From Paraburkholderia sp. PREW-6R (GTDB lineage: Bacteria > Pseudomonadota > Gammaproteobacteria > Burkholderiales > Burkholderiaceae), in the NCBI RefSeq assembly GCF_039621805.1, contig NZ_CP155075.1, forward strand, positions 434,001 to 498,000: DNA of 64,000 bases, read 5' to 3'. Position 1 is the stretch's first letter, and each line of letters opens with the position of its first letter. The notes beneath the pieces were generated by a model that saw nothing but the letters and a program-made list of their open reading frames with translations, was not told the DNA's origin and ran no database searches. This document shows positions 16,363 through 25,758 of the stretch, piece after piece. A program made the position numbers and the translations under genes.

Positions 16363-18003
16363 ATGTTTGCCCGCCTGAGTGCCCGAGTTTTTTCTCCATC
16401 AGTCCGGCGCTCGAAGAAAGGGCGAGGCATGATGCCGCTTTTGATTGCGGCGCTCGCTGAAACACTATTTCTCTCCGCATGCGGTAGCAGTATCGACCAC
16501 CCACCCGCCCAACCCGCGAGTCCGACGGTGGCTCAACTCACCGCTACGTGCGCTGCGCTCACCGGGCAGGTTCTGGCCGGCGTGACGGTTACGTCGGCCA
16601 CGCGGATTGAGGCCATCACGAACGTCACCACGGCTGGCATTTGCAAGGTAAGCGGGACACGGGCTCCCTATCTCGACATCGAAGTCGACGTGCCTGACAA
16701 CTGGTCCGGGCGCTATTGGCAGAACGGCGGCGGCGGGTTCGATGGAACAATTCCGACCGCTTTCACGATCACGAATAATTCGATCACAGCTGTATCGCCG
16801 CCGCTTGCAAAATGGGCGGCGGTCTATGCAGCCTCTAACGGAGGCAATCGCGCCAGCATACCCTCAGAGGCTGCCCCCGCAGTGTGGGCGACAGGAACGT
16901 CCGATGCTCAATTGTCGGCGACTGATTACGCATACCAGTCAGTAGGCACCACGCTAGGTTTCGCCAAGGCCGTCATCAACGCCTTCTATAAAACGCCAGC
17001 AACGCATCGCTACTTCAACGGCTGCTCCAACGGCGGCCGCGAGGGCTATATCGCGGCACAGCGATGGCCAAATGATTTTGACGGCGTCGTTGCGGGCTGT
17101 GAAACAGAAGACATGGCAACCCAGACGGCTTTCTGGCTGACCATTGGGCAACGCAATGCTACCAATACGGGCCTTACCACCGCTCAATACCAGGGTGCCT
17201 ACGCAAAGGCGGTTGCGGCGTGCGATACCGAAGATGGCGCCGCTGACAATTACCTCGCGAACCCGGCTGCTTGCAAGTTTGATCCCGCGCAACTGCAATG
17301 CGGCCTTTCGAGCGCAAGTACCGACCCTTCCGTGTGTCTTTCTGCAGCTCAGGTGCAGACGCTGAAGACGTATCAGTCCACGCTCACTCTTTCTGATGGA
17401 ACGGTCCTGTACGCCGGTATGAACTGGTCCGACTATTCCGCCTTCGGCTCTCAATACGGATTACTCGGAGGCGGCTTTGCGTTGATCGCCACCGGCGATC
17501 CGTCATGGCTGACGACGGCCAGGCAGGCAACTTTCGACGTCAATACCGACTACCCGGCTCTTCAGGCGGGCCTCCAGTCGACTAGTGCGGATCATGATCT
17601 GTCCGCTATTGCGAAATTCGTCGCCTCGGGCAAAAAGTTGATCTCGTGGCATGACCTAGGCGATAACCTGCTGTCTCCGAATGATCACGCACGCAATGAT
17701 GCCAAGCTCACTGCGCTGATCAAAAACATGGGCATAGCCGATCCGACCACTGGGACGAGGCTGTTCATGGTACCGGCAAATTCACACGGACTGGGCGCGA
17801 ATCTGGCGCTCCCCAACAGCGTCGATTGGACGAGTGCCATCATAGCGTGGGTGGAGCAGGGCACGGCGCCCACACAACTGACCTATACGTTCACCACCTC
17901 CGCCAGCACGCAGCGCAGCTTGCCGGTCTGCCTCTATCCTAAGGCTCCGCACTATTCCGGAGGAGGAGACGTGAACGCCGCCGCAAGCTGGTCCTGCGTG
18001 TGA
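16363..18003 (+). CDS. Tannase/feruloyl-esterase family lipoprotein
   Basis: Secreted ester hydrolase of about 546 residues. The N-terminal signal ends in a lipobox LSAC, so the protein is probably a lipoprotein. The nucleophile elbow is FNGCSNGGREG (Cys221-Ser222), the acid is likely Asp434 in HDLGDNLL, and the base His475 in NSHGLG. Family members usually have a Cys directly after this His to pair with the Cys before the Ser (CS-D-HC motif); here it is Gly476. The start at 16363 has GGAGA upstream; an ATG at 16351 is an alternative. Likely substrate: feruloyl, galloyl or phthalate-type esters; not proven. Confidence 0.87.
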   Translation: MFARLSARVFSPSVRRSKKGRGMMPLLIAALAETLFLSACGSSIDHPPAQPASPTVAQLTATCAALTGQVLAGVTVTSATRIEAITNVTTAGICKVSGTRAPYLDIEVDVPDNWSGRYWQNGGGGFDGTIPTAFTITNNSITAVSPPLAKWAAVYAASNGGNRASIPSEAAPAVWATGTSDAQLSATDYAYQSVGTTLGFAKAVINAFYKTPATHRYFNGCSNGGREGYIAAQRWPNDFDGVVAGCETEDMATQTAFWLTIGQRNATNTGLTTAQYQGAYAKAVAACDTEDGAADNYLANPAACKFDPAQLQCGLSSASTDPSVCLSAAQVQTLKTYQSTLTLSDGTVLYAGMNWSDYSAFGSQYGLLGGGFALIATGDPSWLTTARQATFDVNTDYPALQAGLQSTSADHDLSAIAKFVASGKKLISWHDLGDNLLSPNDHARNDAKLTALIKNMGIADPTTGTRLFMVPANSHGLGANLALPNSVDWTSAIIAWVEQGTAPTQLTYTFTTSASTQRSLPVCLYPKAPHYSGGGDVNAAASWSCV

Positions 18004-18855
18004 GTATCTCGGGCATTGCTTCTTCGTCAAACCGTATGATTCTGCGGGCCATGTCATGATCCGAAGACTTTGCGCAATGAATGGTAGTTGCACGCAAAGC
18101 TATGCGCGCTGTGCGGATGCTCACTCACGGAGGTGCTAACACGTAGAAACGTTCAAGAGTTCCGACGATAGATGTTCGTGTCGCTCGAAAAGGCTCGTTC
18201 TGAGTGAGTGCTGCCAAAGCTTCGATCAGTCGAAAGGATGCTACTTCGACAGCCAGATGTCCTCGTACGCCCCTGGTGCGCGAAACGCGACCGACCTATC
18301 CCGGATCGCTCGTTAGTGCGGACACGGGCTTGAACGCCACTGCCGCCGCGATTGCCACGATGCACAAAGAGTTCCGCCATGAAGTCGCGAAACGCTGATT
18401 CATTGCCCTTGTCCGCGAGGCTTGCGATGTTGATGGTCGAAGGAGCTTGCTTACTTCGCTGGCTTACGCGCATGGACGATATAAAATTAAAGTGACCGCA
18501 TTGTGGGCGATACCGGCTGTCAGACCTGCATGCCTTTTCGAATGATGACCCAATGTGTGATGTTCGTGGAGCTTTTGCCGATACCTTTGAGAGTCTTGGC
18601 GTCAGATGACAAGGTGACGGTTTGACCGATTATCGCGGATGTGGCGCGACTCAGCGGTTCACAGTCATGTGTGGATCCGGTGCTAATGCAGGTTGCGTCC
18701 TGCGTCAGTCTGCGCCGATTGTCGGCGATTGAGGCCCCGGTGTCGACTGACCGCTTCTGGCCGGTCACTGTCTGGCGGCGATAGCCGGCGCTGAAGCGAA
18801 CACCTGAACTTGTCGGCATCCGGCGCGCCGGCCGTCATCCCGTTGCCCGGCCGCC
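18004..18855. other. About 850 bases without a recognised gene
   Basis: Several short frames exist on both strands but none matches a family I know. Composition falls below that of the flanking genes. It may be decayed sequence between two islands. A frame at 18520-18819 is listed separately as a weak candidate. Confidence 0.45.
18520..18819 (-). CDS. Hypothetical small protein (weak candidate)
   Basis: Open frame of 99 codons; the C-terminal half (GQTVTLSSDAKTLKGIGKSS, then THWVIIRKGMQV) reads more like protein than the rest of this gap. No start with a convincing ribosome site and no family match that I recognise. It may be the remnant of a larger gene. Confidence 0.2.
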   Translation of the reverse strand: MPTSSGVRFSAGYRRQTVTGQKRSVDTGASIADNRRRLTQDATCISTGSTHDCEPLSRATSAIIGQTVTLSSDAKTLKGIGKSSTNITHWVIIRKGMQV

Positions 18856-19623
18856 CTAGCTCCCGCTTACATACCCCCCATCCACTGGCAACGTCACGCC
18901 CGTAATGAACGCCGCGCCAGGCGACGCGAGAAAGAGCGTCGCGCCCACCAGATCCTCGGCTTCACCCCAACGCTTGAGCGCGGAGCGCGCGGCGATCTTA
19001 TCCGCGGCGACCGGCGATTCCCACAGCGGGCGCGTCATGTCGGTGCGGTGGTAGCCCGGCGCGATTGCATTGATGCGCACGCCTGCCGCCCCGAATGCAT
19101 GCGCGAGCGAGCGCGTGAGGCCCAGCACGCCGGTTTTGCTCGCGCAATAAGCGGGCACTTCCACATCCGCGATATAGCTGAGCATGGACGCAACATTGAT
19201 CACACAGCCTTTCGCGCGTTCGAGCTGCGGCCGCGCGGCCATGGTCAGACGCATGGCCGCCGTGAGATTCACGTCGAGCACTTCGCGGAACACGTCGTCG
19301 CGGTATTCGTCGAACGGACGCGCGACGCCCGCCGCGTTCACGAGCACGTCGAGCGTGTCGAGGCCTGAGAGGAACGACTGGATCGCTTCCGCATTCCGCA
19401 CGTCGAGTTGGGCGAAGCGAATCGGCGACCGCGTCGAATCTGCACGCAGGATGTCCAGCTTCGCCAGCGAACTGCCGGTTGCGATCACCTGCGCGCCGAG
19501 CGAAGCAAAACCTTCGGCAATGGCGAGCCCGATGCCGCTCGTCGCGCCTGAAACCAGCACGCTCTTGCCATCGAAGAGGCCAGGTCGAAACGCGTTCAGA
19601 TGCTGGGTCTCAAACATGCTCAT
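18856..19623 (-). CDS. SDR-family oxidoreductase
   Basis: Classical short-chain dehydrogenase of 255 residues. The cofactor motif is SVLVSGATSGIGLAIAEGF, the NAG motif is VLVNAAGVA, the catalytic Ser lies in VASMLSYIA and the Tyr-x-x-x-Lys is YCASK. The C-terminus GVTLPVDGGYVSGS is the usual ending. It is the last gene of the minus-strand carbohydrate operon and overlaps the upstream GldA-like gene by 4 bases (ATG 19623). Presumed to oxidise or reduce a polyol or keto-sugar intermediate; cofactor likely NAD(H), as no Arg marks an NADP site. Confidence 0.92.
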   Translation of the reverse strand: MSMFETQHLNAFRPGLFDGKSVLVSGATSGIGLAIAEGFASLGAQVIATGSSLAKLDILRADSTRSPIRFAQLDVRNAEAIQSFLSGLDTLDVLVNAAGVARPFDEYRDDVFREVLDVNLTAAMRLTMAARPQLERAKGCVINVASMLSYIADVEVPAYCASKTGVLGLTRSLAHAFGAAGVRINAIAPGYHRTDMTRPLWESPVAADKIAARSALKRWGEAEDLVGATLFLASPGAAFITGVTLPVDGGYVSGS

Positions 19624-20729
19624 GTCTGCGCCTCCGATTTACGCGCCGCTTCCATGCGCGCGCCGTAGCTATCCATCGCTCTCAGCGCGGCGACTACCAT
19701 CGCGGGTTCGACGGGATACGGCTCGTTGTGAATGATTTCGCCCGCACGGCACGCGCGTGCCGCGACGGTGTGCAGCGCGGCGGTGTCGGTCGCGTCGACA
19801 TGGATCTGCTCGAGCCGCGTGGGCAGACCGACCGCCCGGCAGAAAGAGAAGACGCGGTCGCGTTCGTCGTCGGCAACGGTCGAGAGAAAGAGCGACGCCA
19901 GCACCCCGATCGCTACTTTCTCCCCATGCAGAAGACTGTGCGATGACGGCAGATCGGCAAGGCCGTGATGAATCGCGTGGGCGGCGGCCACGCCGCCCGA
20001 CTCGAATCCGATTCCGGACAGCAGGACGGTCGCTTCGAGCGTCGCGTCGAAGTCGGGCGTGACGAGTTGCGCGCGGCAGTCGGCGACCGCTTGCGGCGCG
20101 TGCGCGAACAGCATGTCGCGGCAAAGCCGCGCAGCTTCGAAAGCGAGCGCGGTGCCGCGGCCGCCGCACAGATTGCCCGCGTAGGCGCGGCGGCAGGCGT
20201 CGGCTTCGTAGTACGTGGCGAGCGCGTCGCCAATGCCGGCGATAAAAAATCGGACCGGCGCCCGCACGATCAGGTCCGTGTCGAGCAGCACGAGATCCGG
20301 ATTGCGCCGCACGAAGCGGTCGCGGACCACGCGCCCTTCGTCGTCGTAGATCACGGCGAGCGCGCTGCAGGGGGCGTCGGACGCCGCGATGGTCGGCACG
20401 CATACGAACGGCAGACGAAGGTCGTCCGCCGCCGCGCGGCCCGTGTCGATCACCTTACCGCCGCCGAACGAAACCACGATATCCGCGCCGGTCGTGCGGA
20501 CCCAGTCGGCGGTCTCCGCGACGGCGCGCTCGGTGCAGGCGGCATTCACGCGGCGCACCTGCAGCGCGACCTGGTCGGCGCGTTCAACCGCGGGCTCGAT
20601 CAGACTCGCGACATTCGCGTCCACGAGACAGGCTGCGCGCGTGCCCAGCCTGGCGAGTTCCGCGTCGAGCGTGTCGAGCGCGCGTGCGCCCTGCACGTAA
20701 CGCGAAGGGAAGATACTGGTTTTCAGCAT
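19620..20729 (-). CDS. Glycerol-dehydrogenase-like metal-dependent alcohol dehydrogenase
   Basis: Member of the iron-containing/glycerol dehydrogenase superfamily, 369 residues, close to GldA in layout: FGGGKVIDTGRAAADDLRLP (NAD site), VPTIAASDAPCSALAVIYDD, then the metal ligands Asp in AGIGDALATYYEA, His in AIHHGLADLP and His in LLHGEKVAIG. All three ligands are kept, so it should be active. GldA itself oxidises glycerol to dihydroxyacetone; here the neighbouring kinase, phosphatase and isomerase suggest another polyol. Translation is coupled to the SDR gene downstream. Confidence 0.9.
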   Translation of the reverse strand: MLKTSIFPSRYVQGARALDTLDAELARLGTRAACLVDANVASLIEPAVERADQVALQVRRVNAACTERAVAETADWVRTTGADIVVSFGGGKVIDTGRAAADDLRLPFVCVPTIAASDAPCSALAVIYDDEGRVVRDRFVRRNPDLVLLDTDLIVRAPVRFFIAGIGDALATYYEADACRRAYAGNLCGGRGTALAFEAARLCRDMLFAHAPQAVADCRAQLVTPDFDATLEATVLLSGIGFESGGVAAAHAIHHGLADLPSSHSLLHGEKVAIGVLASLFLSTVADDERDRVFSFCRAVGLPTRLEQIHVDATDTAALHTVAARACRAGEIIHNEPYPVEPAMVVAALRAMDSYGARMEAARKSEAQT

Positions 20730-20743
20730 GGTGTCGGTACCTT

Positions 20744-21412
20744 TTAGCGTGTCGGGAGATCGAGGGAAAGGCCCAGCGCGGCCGCAAGTTCGCCGGCGCC
20801 GTGCACCAGCTCCACTTGTCGCGCGAACAGGCTCACGTGCTCTTTCTCGGCTGGCCAGCCGATCACGCGCATGCCCGCAGCCAATGCGGCCTGCGCGCCT
20901 GTGGGACTGTCTTCAATGGCGACCGCGTCGGCCGCGTCCACGTCGAGCAGATAGGCGGCGCGCAGATAGGGCTCGGGGTCCGGCTTGCCGTGGCGCACGT
21001 CGTTCGCGCTGACAGAGATCAACTCAGGCGCCTGCAGGCCGAGTGCATTCAGATTGGCTTCCAGCAACATGCGCCCGGCATTCGACACGATCGCCTGCCG
21101 CAGACCCGCGGCCCGCGCGGCGTGCCACACTTCCAGCGCGCCCGGACGCGGCACAAGCTGCGGCGCTTCGGCCACGTAGCGCGCGGCGCGATAGGCGGAC
21201 CAGTCGTGAAAGCCGGTTTGAATGCCAAAGCGCTCCTGCACGATCCGGTGCACTGCCTTGCCGGTCTGGCCGAACATCAGCGGGTGCAGTTCGTCGCCAG
21301 CAGTCACGCCGTGGTGCGCCAGCGCGGCGAGAAGGGTCCGCATATGCAGCGGCTCGCTCAGGGCAAGCGTGCCGTCCATGTCCCAGAGAATCGCCTGTGG
21401 CAACCTGCTCAT
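20744..21412 (-). CDS. HAD-family phosphatase
   Basis: Haloacid-dehalogenase-type phosphatase, beta-phosphoglucomutase-like subgroup, 222 residues. Motif I is ILWDMDGTLALSE (nucleophile Asp and acid Asp present), motif II is IVSNAG, motif III/IV is KPDPEPYLRAA followed by VAIEDSPTGAQAALAAG. The cap lies between motifs I and II. It overlaps the FGGY kinase gene by 4 bases, so phosphorylation and dephosphorylation activities are made together. Probably acts on a sugar or polyol phosphate, or as a repair phosphatase. Confidence 0.92.
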   Translation of the reverse strand: MSRLPQAILWDMDGTLALSEPLHMRTLLAALAHHGVTAGDELHPLMFGQTGKAVHRIVQERFGIQTGFHDWSAYRAARYVAEAPQLVPRPGALEVWHAARAAGLRQAIVSNAGRMLLEANLNALGLQAPELISVSANDVRHGKPDPEPYLRAAYLLDVDAADAVAIEDSPTGAQAALAAGMRVIGWPAEKEHVSLFARQVELVHGAGELAAALGLSLDLPTR

Positions 21413-22980
21413 TCATTCACTCCTTGCGGTTCCGGCACGGCCCGCGCGGCGGACGTGTCCTGCAAGCTGTCGAGATCGTCGTAGAACTGCTGCGCGTTCA
21501 CGTACAGGCGTTCGAAGATCGGCATCATGCGGTCATAGACATCGCTTGCGCGTGGGTCCGGCTGCACTTCGCGCTCGAAGCGAACGAAGGCGCGGACCGC
21601 GTCGCGGAGCGTTGCGAACTGACCGGACGCCGTGGCGGCGAGCAATGCACAGCCCATCACGCCAGATTCCACTTCGGCCGGCACGAGAATGGGCGTGCGG
21701 TACATGCTCGCCTTGATGTCGAGCCACAGCGCCGCCTTCGCGCCTCCGCTCGCCGCCACCAGCCGTTCGATCGGCACGCCCTCGGGTTGAATCATCTTCA
21801 TGTGGCGGCGCACGCCGAACGCAACGCCTTCGAGTACCGCGCGGTGCAGATGCGCGAGCCCGTGCCCTGCCGCAATGCCAAAGAACTGCGCGCGCGAATT
21901 AGGGTGGTCGCCGAAACGCTCGCCGGTCAGATACGGCAGGAAGAACAGCCCTTTGCAGCCGACCGGCGCCTCGGCCGCCTTGCGGGCCACGGCGTCGTAC
22001 GACAGGGTATTTTCATGGAACGCGCGACGTGCCCAACGCATCGCGTCGCCGCCCGAATCGAGCAGCGTGAAGCGGCCCCACAGGCCTTCGCATGTGGCGA
22101 CGTTGGAGACTTCCGGGTGCAGCATCGGGGTCTCCGCAATCACGGTGATGATCGACGACGTACCCGTGATGTCCGAGGCGAGACCCGGCTCGAATACGCC
22201 GGAGCCCAGCACGGAGGCTGGATAGTCCGCCGCGCCGACGAGCACCGGCGTTCCTTCGCGCAGACCGGTCGCCTCGGCGGCCGCCTTCGTCACATGGCCG
22301 AGCAGTTCCTGCGGCGCGCGGATGGGCGGCATCTTGCGGATGTCGAGCCCGAGTTCGTCGAACATCGCAGCGGACCACGTGCGGCTTCGCGGGTCCATCA
22401 GGAACATCATGGACGCGTCGCTCCAGTCGCATGCCCGCTCGCCGGTCAGCCGGAAGTTCACATAGTCTTTCGGCATGAACACGGTGGCGGCGCGCTCATA
22501 AGCGGCGGGTTCGTGATCGCGAAACCATTGCAGCTTGAACGCGGGCCACGCGGCGGTAGGCGGATTCGCCGTGCGTGCGAGGTAGTCGTGGCGAATGTCG
22601 TGCGTGCCGCCGCCGGTGCGGTAGCGGTCGCGAAACGCTTCCACTTGCGGCGCCGAGCGCTTGTCGTTCCACAGCGGCGAGGCGTCGCGCGTGAGTTCGC
22701 CGTTTTCGTCGATCAGCACCGTGCCGTGCATCTGGCCGCACGCGCAGATGGCCGCGATATGCGCGGCGCTGCCGGGTTCGGCGGCCAGCACTTCGCGGAT
22801 CGCGTCCACGGCGCCCGCCCACCAGGCGAGCGGACGCTGTTCAGACCAGCCATAGCGCGGCACGATCTGTTCGTGCTCGCGGGCCGCGAGGCGGCGGATC
22901 TTGCCGGCGGCATCCACGAGCGCGGCGCGCACGCTGCCGGTACCGACGTCGATCGCAAGGTAAGTCGTTGTCTCCGTCAT
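21409..22980 (-). CDS. FGGY-family carbohydrate kinase
   Basis: Sugar kinase of 523 residues, full length for ribulokinase/xylulokinase relatives. The phosphate-1 motif is YLAIDVGTGSVRAALVD. The substrate region has WNDKRSAPQVEAFRD, and the C-terminal ATP-binding FGGY motif is seen as RLVAASGGAKAALWLDIKA. Start ATG 22980 is the first that precedes the phosphate-1 motif. It resembles the ribulokinase/ribitol-kinase-like branch in the DVGTGSVRA wording, but substrate cannot be fixed from sequence. Coupled to the HAD phosphatase; part of the minus-strand operon. Confidence 0.92.
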   Translation of the reverse strand: MTETTTYLAIDVGTGSVRAALVDAAGKIRRLAAREHEQIVPRYGWSEQRPLAWWAGAVDAIREVLAAEPGSAAHIAAICACGQMHGTVLIDENGELTRDASPLWNDKRSAPQVEAFRDRYRTGGGTHDIRHDYLARTANPPTAAWPAFKLQWFRDHEPAAYERAATVFMPKDYVNFRLTGERACDWSDASMMFLMDPRSRTWSAAMFDELGLDIRKMPPIRAPQELLGHVTKAAAEATGLREGTPVLVGAADYPASVLGSGVFEPGLASDITGTSSIITVIAETPMLHPEVSNVATCEGLWGRFTLLDSGGDAMRWARRAFHENTLSYDAVARKAAEAPVGCKGLFFLPYLTGERFGDHPNSRAQFFGIAAGHGLAHLHRAVLEGVAFGVRRHMKMIQPEGVPIERLVAASGGAKAALWLDIKASMYRTPILVPAEVESGVMGCALLAATASGQFATLRDAVRAFVRFEREVQPDPRASDVYDRMMPIFERLYVNAQQFYDDLDSLQDTSAARAVPEPQGVNE

Positions 22981-23048
22981 GTTCTGATCGTTCGGGTGGT
23001 TCTGATGGTTCGAATGGTTCGGGCCGCTCGTGCCTTGCGGGCCGCGGC

Positions 23049-23978
23049 TCAGACAGAAGGGGTGTCGCCCCCCGCGCGTACTCGCCACGTGCATTGCGTA
23101 CGCGCGCGATACAGCGCCAGCGCGCCGCGTTCCTCGACAATGCGCTGGTCGATCGCGCCCGGTTCGATCGTATTGAATTCGAACAGGCCGTGATGATGCG
23201 CGATCATCGCGCGCACGCCCGCGTCCTTGCACAGCGTCACGGCTTCGTCGAGCGTGAAGTTGCCGGGCACGCCGTGACCGCTGCGCTCGTCGTCCCGGCC
23301 GTTCACGGGCAGGAGCGCGAGATGCGGCTTCAACGCGGCCACGCTCGCGGACAGTCCATCATAGGGGACGCAGTCGCCGGAGTGGTAGAGCCGCACGCCC
23401 GCCATGTCGACCACATAGCCTAGCCACACATGGCGGCCTTGCGCATCGACGTCGAGCGTTTCATGCGCGGAGGCGATCGGCGCGACGAATACGCCGGGAA
23501 GCGGCCCCACGCGTTCGCCAGCATCGACCGGAATCAGACGTGAAGCGTCCACGCCGCAGCGTTTGACCGCCTCGTCGAGTGTCGCGGCGGGCACTACGAA
23601 ACGCAGTTGGGGAAAACGCCGCGCGAGCGGTTGCAGCGTATCCGGATCCATGTGGTCCGTATGGCGGTGCGTGCACAGCACGAGGTCCACGCGGTCGAAG
23701 TCCTCCGGCGTGACGGGCGCGGCCATCATGCGCTCGTGCGGGTAGTGCGTGCCGCGATACTTGCGCGCGAGCGAATCCGACAGATACGGATCGATGAGCA
23801 GACGCAAACCCGCTGCCTGAATCACGAAACCGGCCTGACCGAGCCAGTTCAGCGCGACGCCGCCGGCGGGCGGGCGCGGCACGAACTCGCCCGCCGCCTG
23901 CACGACGTCACCGGCGAGATGCCGGGCGAGCGGCATCTCGAACGTATCCACATCGACGGAAAGTGTGGCGGTGTCCAT
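23049..23978 (-). CDS. Metallo-beta-lactamase-fold hydrolase, UlaG-like
   Basis: MBL-fold hydrolase of 309 residues with the metal motif CTHRHTDHMDP (His-x-His-x-Asp-His) and later His ligands in ASAHETLDV and HSGDCVPY. The arrangement NWLGQAGFVIQ, LLIDPYLSDS and GHGVPGNFTLDEA matches the UlaG/L-ascorbate-6-phosphate-lactonase group. It sits 2 bases after the SDR gene at 23981 and upstream of the kinase. A lactonase acting on a sugar lactone or lactone phosphate would fit an oxidation pathway; that role is inferred. Confidence 0.88.
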   Translation of the reverse strand: MDTATLSVDVDTFEMPLARHLAGDVVQAAGEFVPRPPAGGVALNWLGQAGFVIQAAGLRLLIDPYLSDSLARKYRGTHYPHERMMAAPVTPEDFDRVDLVLCTHRHTDHMDPDTLQPLARRFPQLRFVVPAATLDEAVKRCGVDASRLIPVDAGERVGPLPGVFVAPIASAHETLDVDAQGRHVWLGYVVDMAGVRLYHSGDCVPYDGLSASVAALKPHLALLPVNGRDDERSGHGVPGNFTLDEAVTLCKDAGVRAMIAHHHGLFEFNTIEPGAIDQRIVEERGALALYRARTQCTWRVRAGGDTPSV

Positions 23979-23980
23979 GC

Positions 23981-24754
23981 TCACCAGCAGACGTAGCCGC
24001 CGTCCGCGAGGACGATCGAACCGGTCATCAGGCTGGCCGCTTCGCTGGCGAGAAACAGCACCACGGACGCCACCTCGTCGACGCGGCCAAGGCGGTTCAT
24101 CGGCGTGCCGCCGACCCAGTGGCGGTACATCTCCGGGTCCTCGTACACGTATTTGTTCATTTCGGTGTCGATATAGGTGGGCGCGACCGCGTTCACGCGC
24201 ACGCCGCGCGCACCCCATTCCGCCGCGAGCGAGCGTGTCAGGTGATGCACCGCCGCTTTCGACGCGTTGTAGTTCGCCTGTTCCTGCGGCCGGTTCACCA
24301 CAAAGCCCGACATCGACCCCACGTTGACGATGCTGCCGCCGCCGTGGTCCAGCATGCTTTTGCCGAACGCGCGGCAGCAGCGGAACACGCCGTTCAGATT
24401 GACGTCGATCACGCGGTCCCAGACTTCGTCCGTCATGGTTTCGGCGGGATGATTCGAAATGGCGATGCCCGCGTTATTCACGAGAATGTCGACGCGCCCA
24501 TGCCGCGCGATCACGGCGTCGTGCACGCGCTGCACGGCAGCCACGTCCGTCACGTCGAGCAGTTCGCGCTCAACCGTCGCGCCGGCGGCGCTCAGCTTCG
24601 CCACGGCTTCGTCGAGTGCGCCCTGATGCATGTCGGTCAGCACGACGCGCGCGCCCGCCTGCGTCAACGCCTCCGAGATCGCGAAGCCGATGCCGCGGGC
24701 CGCGCCGGTCACCACCGCAAGCTTGCCGTCGAGGCGAAATTTGTCGAGATACAT
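23981..24754 (-). CDS. SDR-family oxidoreductase
   Basis: Classical short-chain dehydrogenase of 257 residues: LAVVTGAARGIGFAISEAL, then Asp in VVLTDMHQ (NAD preference), VDILVNNAGIAI, catalytic Ser in NVGSMSGFV and YNASK. The C-terminus GSIVLADGGYVCW resembles D-threitol, sorbitol and gluconate-type dehydrogenases. It lies between the AroE-like and MBL genes in the operon. Likely NAD-dependent oxidation of a polyol or aldonate. Confidence 0.92.
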   Translation of the reverse strand: MYLDKFRLDGKLAVVTGAARGIGFAISEALTQAGARVVLTDMHQGALDEAVAKLSAAGATVERELLDVTDVAAVQRVHDAVIARHGRVDILVNNAGIAISNHPAETMTDEVWDRVIDVNLNGVFRCCRAFGKSMLDHGGGSIVNVGSMSGFVVNRPQEQANYNASKAAVHHLTRSLAAEWGARGVRVNAVAPTYIDTEMNKYVYEDPEMYRHWVGGTPMNRLGRVDEVASVVLFLASEAASLMTGSIVLADGGYVCW

Positions 24755-24786
24755 CGTCGATTTTTCCAGTCAGATTGGGTGGGATG

Positions 24787-25758
24787 TCACGCGGCCGGCT
24801 TTGCGGGTGCGGGCTTGCCCGCTGCGGCGGCAATGCGGCAGATTTCGTCGAACGCCGGGCCGCGCGTGGGAATGTCGATATGAAACACCTCGGCGATCAC
24901 GCGAGTCCAGCCATAGATGAAATACGTCCAGCCGTCTTCCACTTGCAGATGGCGCGCGTGTTCCTGCGCGCGCGCCTGGTCGAGAAACACCAGGTTGCCG
25001 CGATAGTTCAGGTCCCATGCAATCGCGCGTTCGGGAAAGCGTCCCTCGTCGGTCAAAGGCGAACCGGGCGCGTCCTTGCCGAGCCCCGTCGCGTTGATCA
25101 CCAGCGCGCCGGGCGAGAGCCGCGCGAGCACGCTGTCGTTGTCCTGCGCGCGCGGCGCGACCACGTACTCGCACGGCACGCCGAGGTTCAGTTCGCGGTG
25201 AATGCGCTCGATCTCTTCGAGCCGCCCTGCTGAGCGGTTCGACACGACAATGCGCGACGGACGGTTTGCGCCACGGCTCTTTTGCATCAGATGCCACGTG
25301 AGCGCGATGGTCGAGCCGCCCGCGCCCATCGAAAAGACTTCGGCGCCAGTGCGAGCGAAGTGATCGGGCGGCAGGAAACCGTCGAGCGCAAGACCGGACG
25401 TGATCGGGTCTTTCGCGTGGCAGATGAACTTGCCGTCGCGTTTTGACAGGCAGCTCGTCTCGCCCATGATGCGGGCGTGCGGGTCGATCTCGTCGAACAG
25501 ATCCTGGCACGCCGCGTACAGGTCGATCTTGTGCGTGGTCACGAGCGCGCCGAGCGAGAGCGGATCGTCGCGCAGGAATTGCACCGCTTCGCGATACGCG
25601 TGGCCGCTCGCGTGCAGCGGGAAGTCGATGCCCTTCATCTCCACGTCGCCGAGGCCGAGATGACGCGCCCACTCGGGAAACACCCGCATGATCGAACTCT
25701 GCGCGGTGGTCACGCCAATGAAGTAGAACGTGGGTCGGGTGGCTGCCGTATAGCTCAT
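24787..25758 (-). CDS. Shikimate-dehydrogenase-like protein with altered active site
   Basis: AroE-fold protein, 323 residues, longer than AroE (about 270). The cofactor fold is SMGAGGSTIALTW and the catalytic Lys77 is kept in ALVTTHKIDL. The substrate-binding Ser pair region reads TTAQSSIM rather than His-Ser-x-Ser-Pro, and the canonical Asn-Thr-Asp-Gly is replaced by KDPITSG. So the fold and general chemistry are retained but shikimate is an unlikely substrate. It overlaps the cupin isomerase gene by 4 bases. Role: presumably NAD(P)-dependent oxidoreduction of a cyclic or linear polyol in this operon. Confidence 0.85.
   Translation of the reverse strand: MSYTAATRPTFYFIGVTTAQSSIMRVFPEWARHLGLGDVEMKGIDFPLHASGHAYREAVQFLRDDPLSLGALVTTHKIDLYAACQDLFDEIDPHARIMGETSCLSKRDGKFICHAKDPITSGLALDGFLPPDHFARTGAEVFSMGAGGSTIALTWHLMQKSRGANRPSRIVVSNRSAGRLEEIERIHRELNLGVPCEYVVAPRAQDNDSVLARLSPGALVINATGLGKDAPGSPLTDEGRFPERAIAWDLNYRGNLVFLDQARAQEHARHLQVEDGWTYFIYGWTRVIAEVFHIDIPTRGPAFDEICRIAAAAGKPAPAKPAA

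Noticed and set aside
21043..23193. 716-codon open frame on the plus strand
   Set aside because: Antisense to the HAD phosphatase and FGGY kinase genes; Arg/Ala-rich, no motif.
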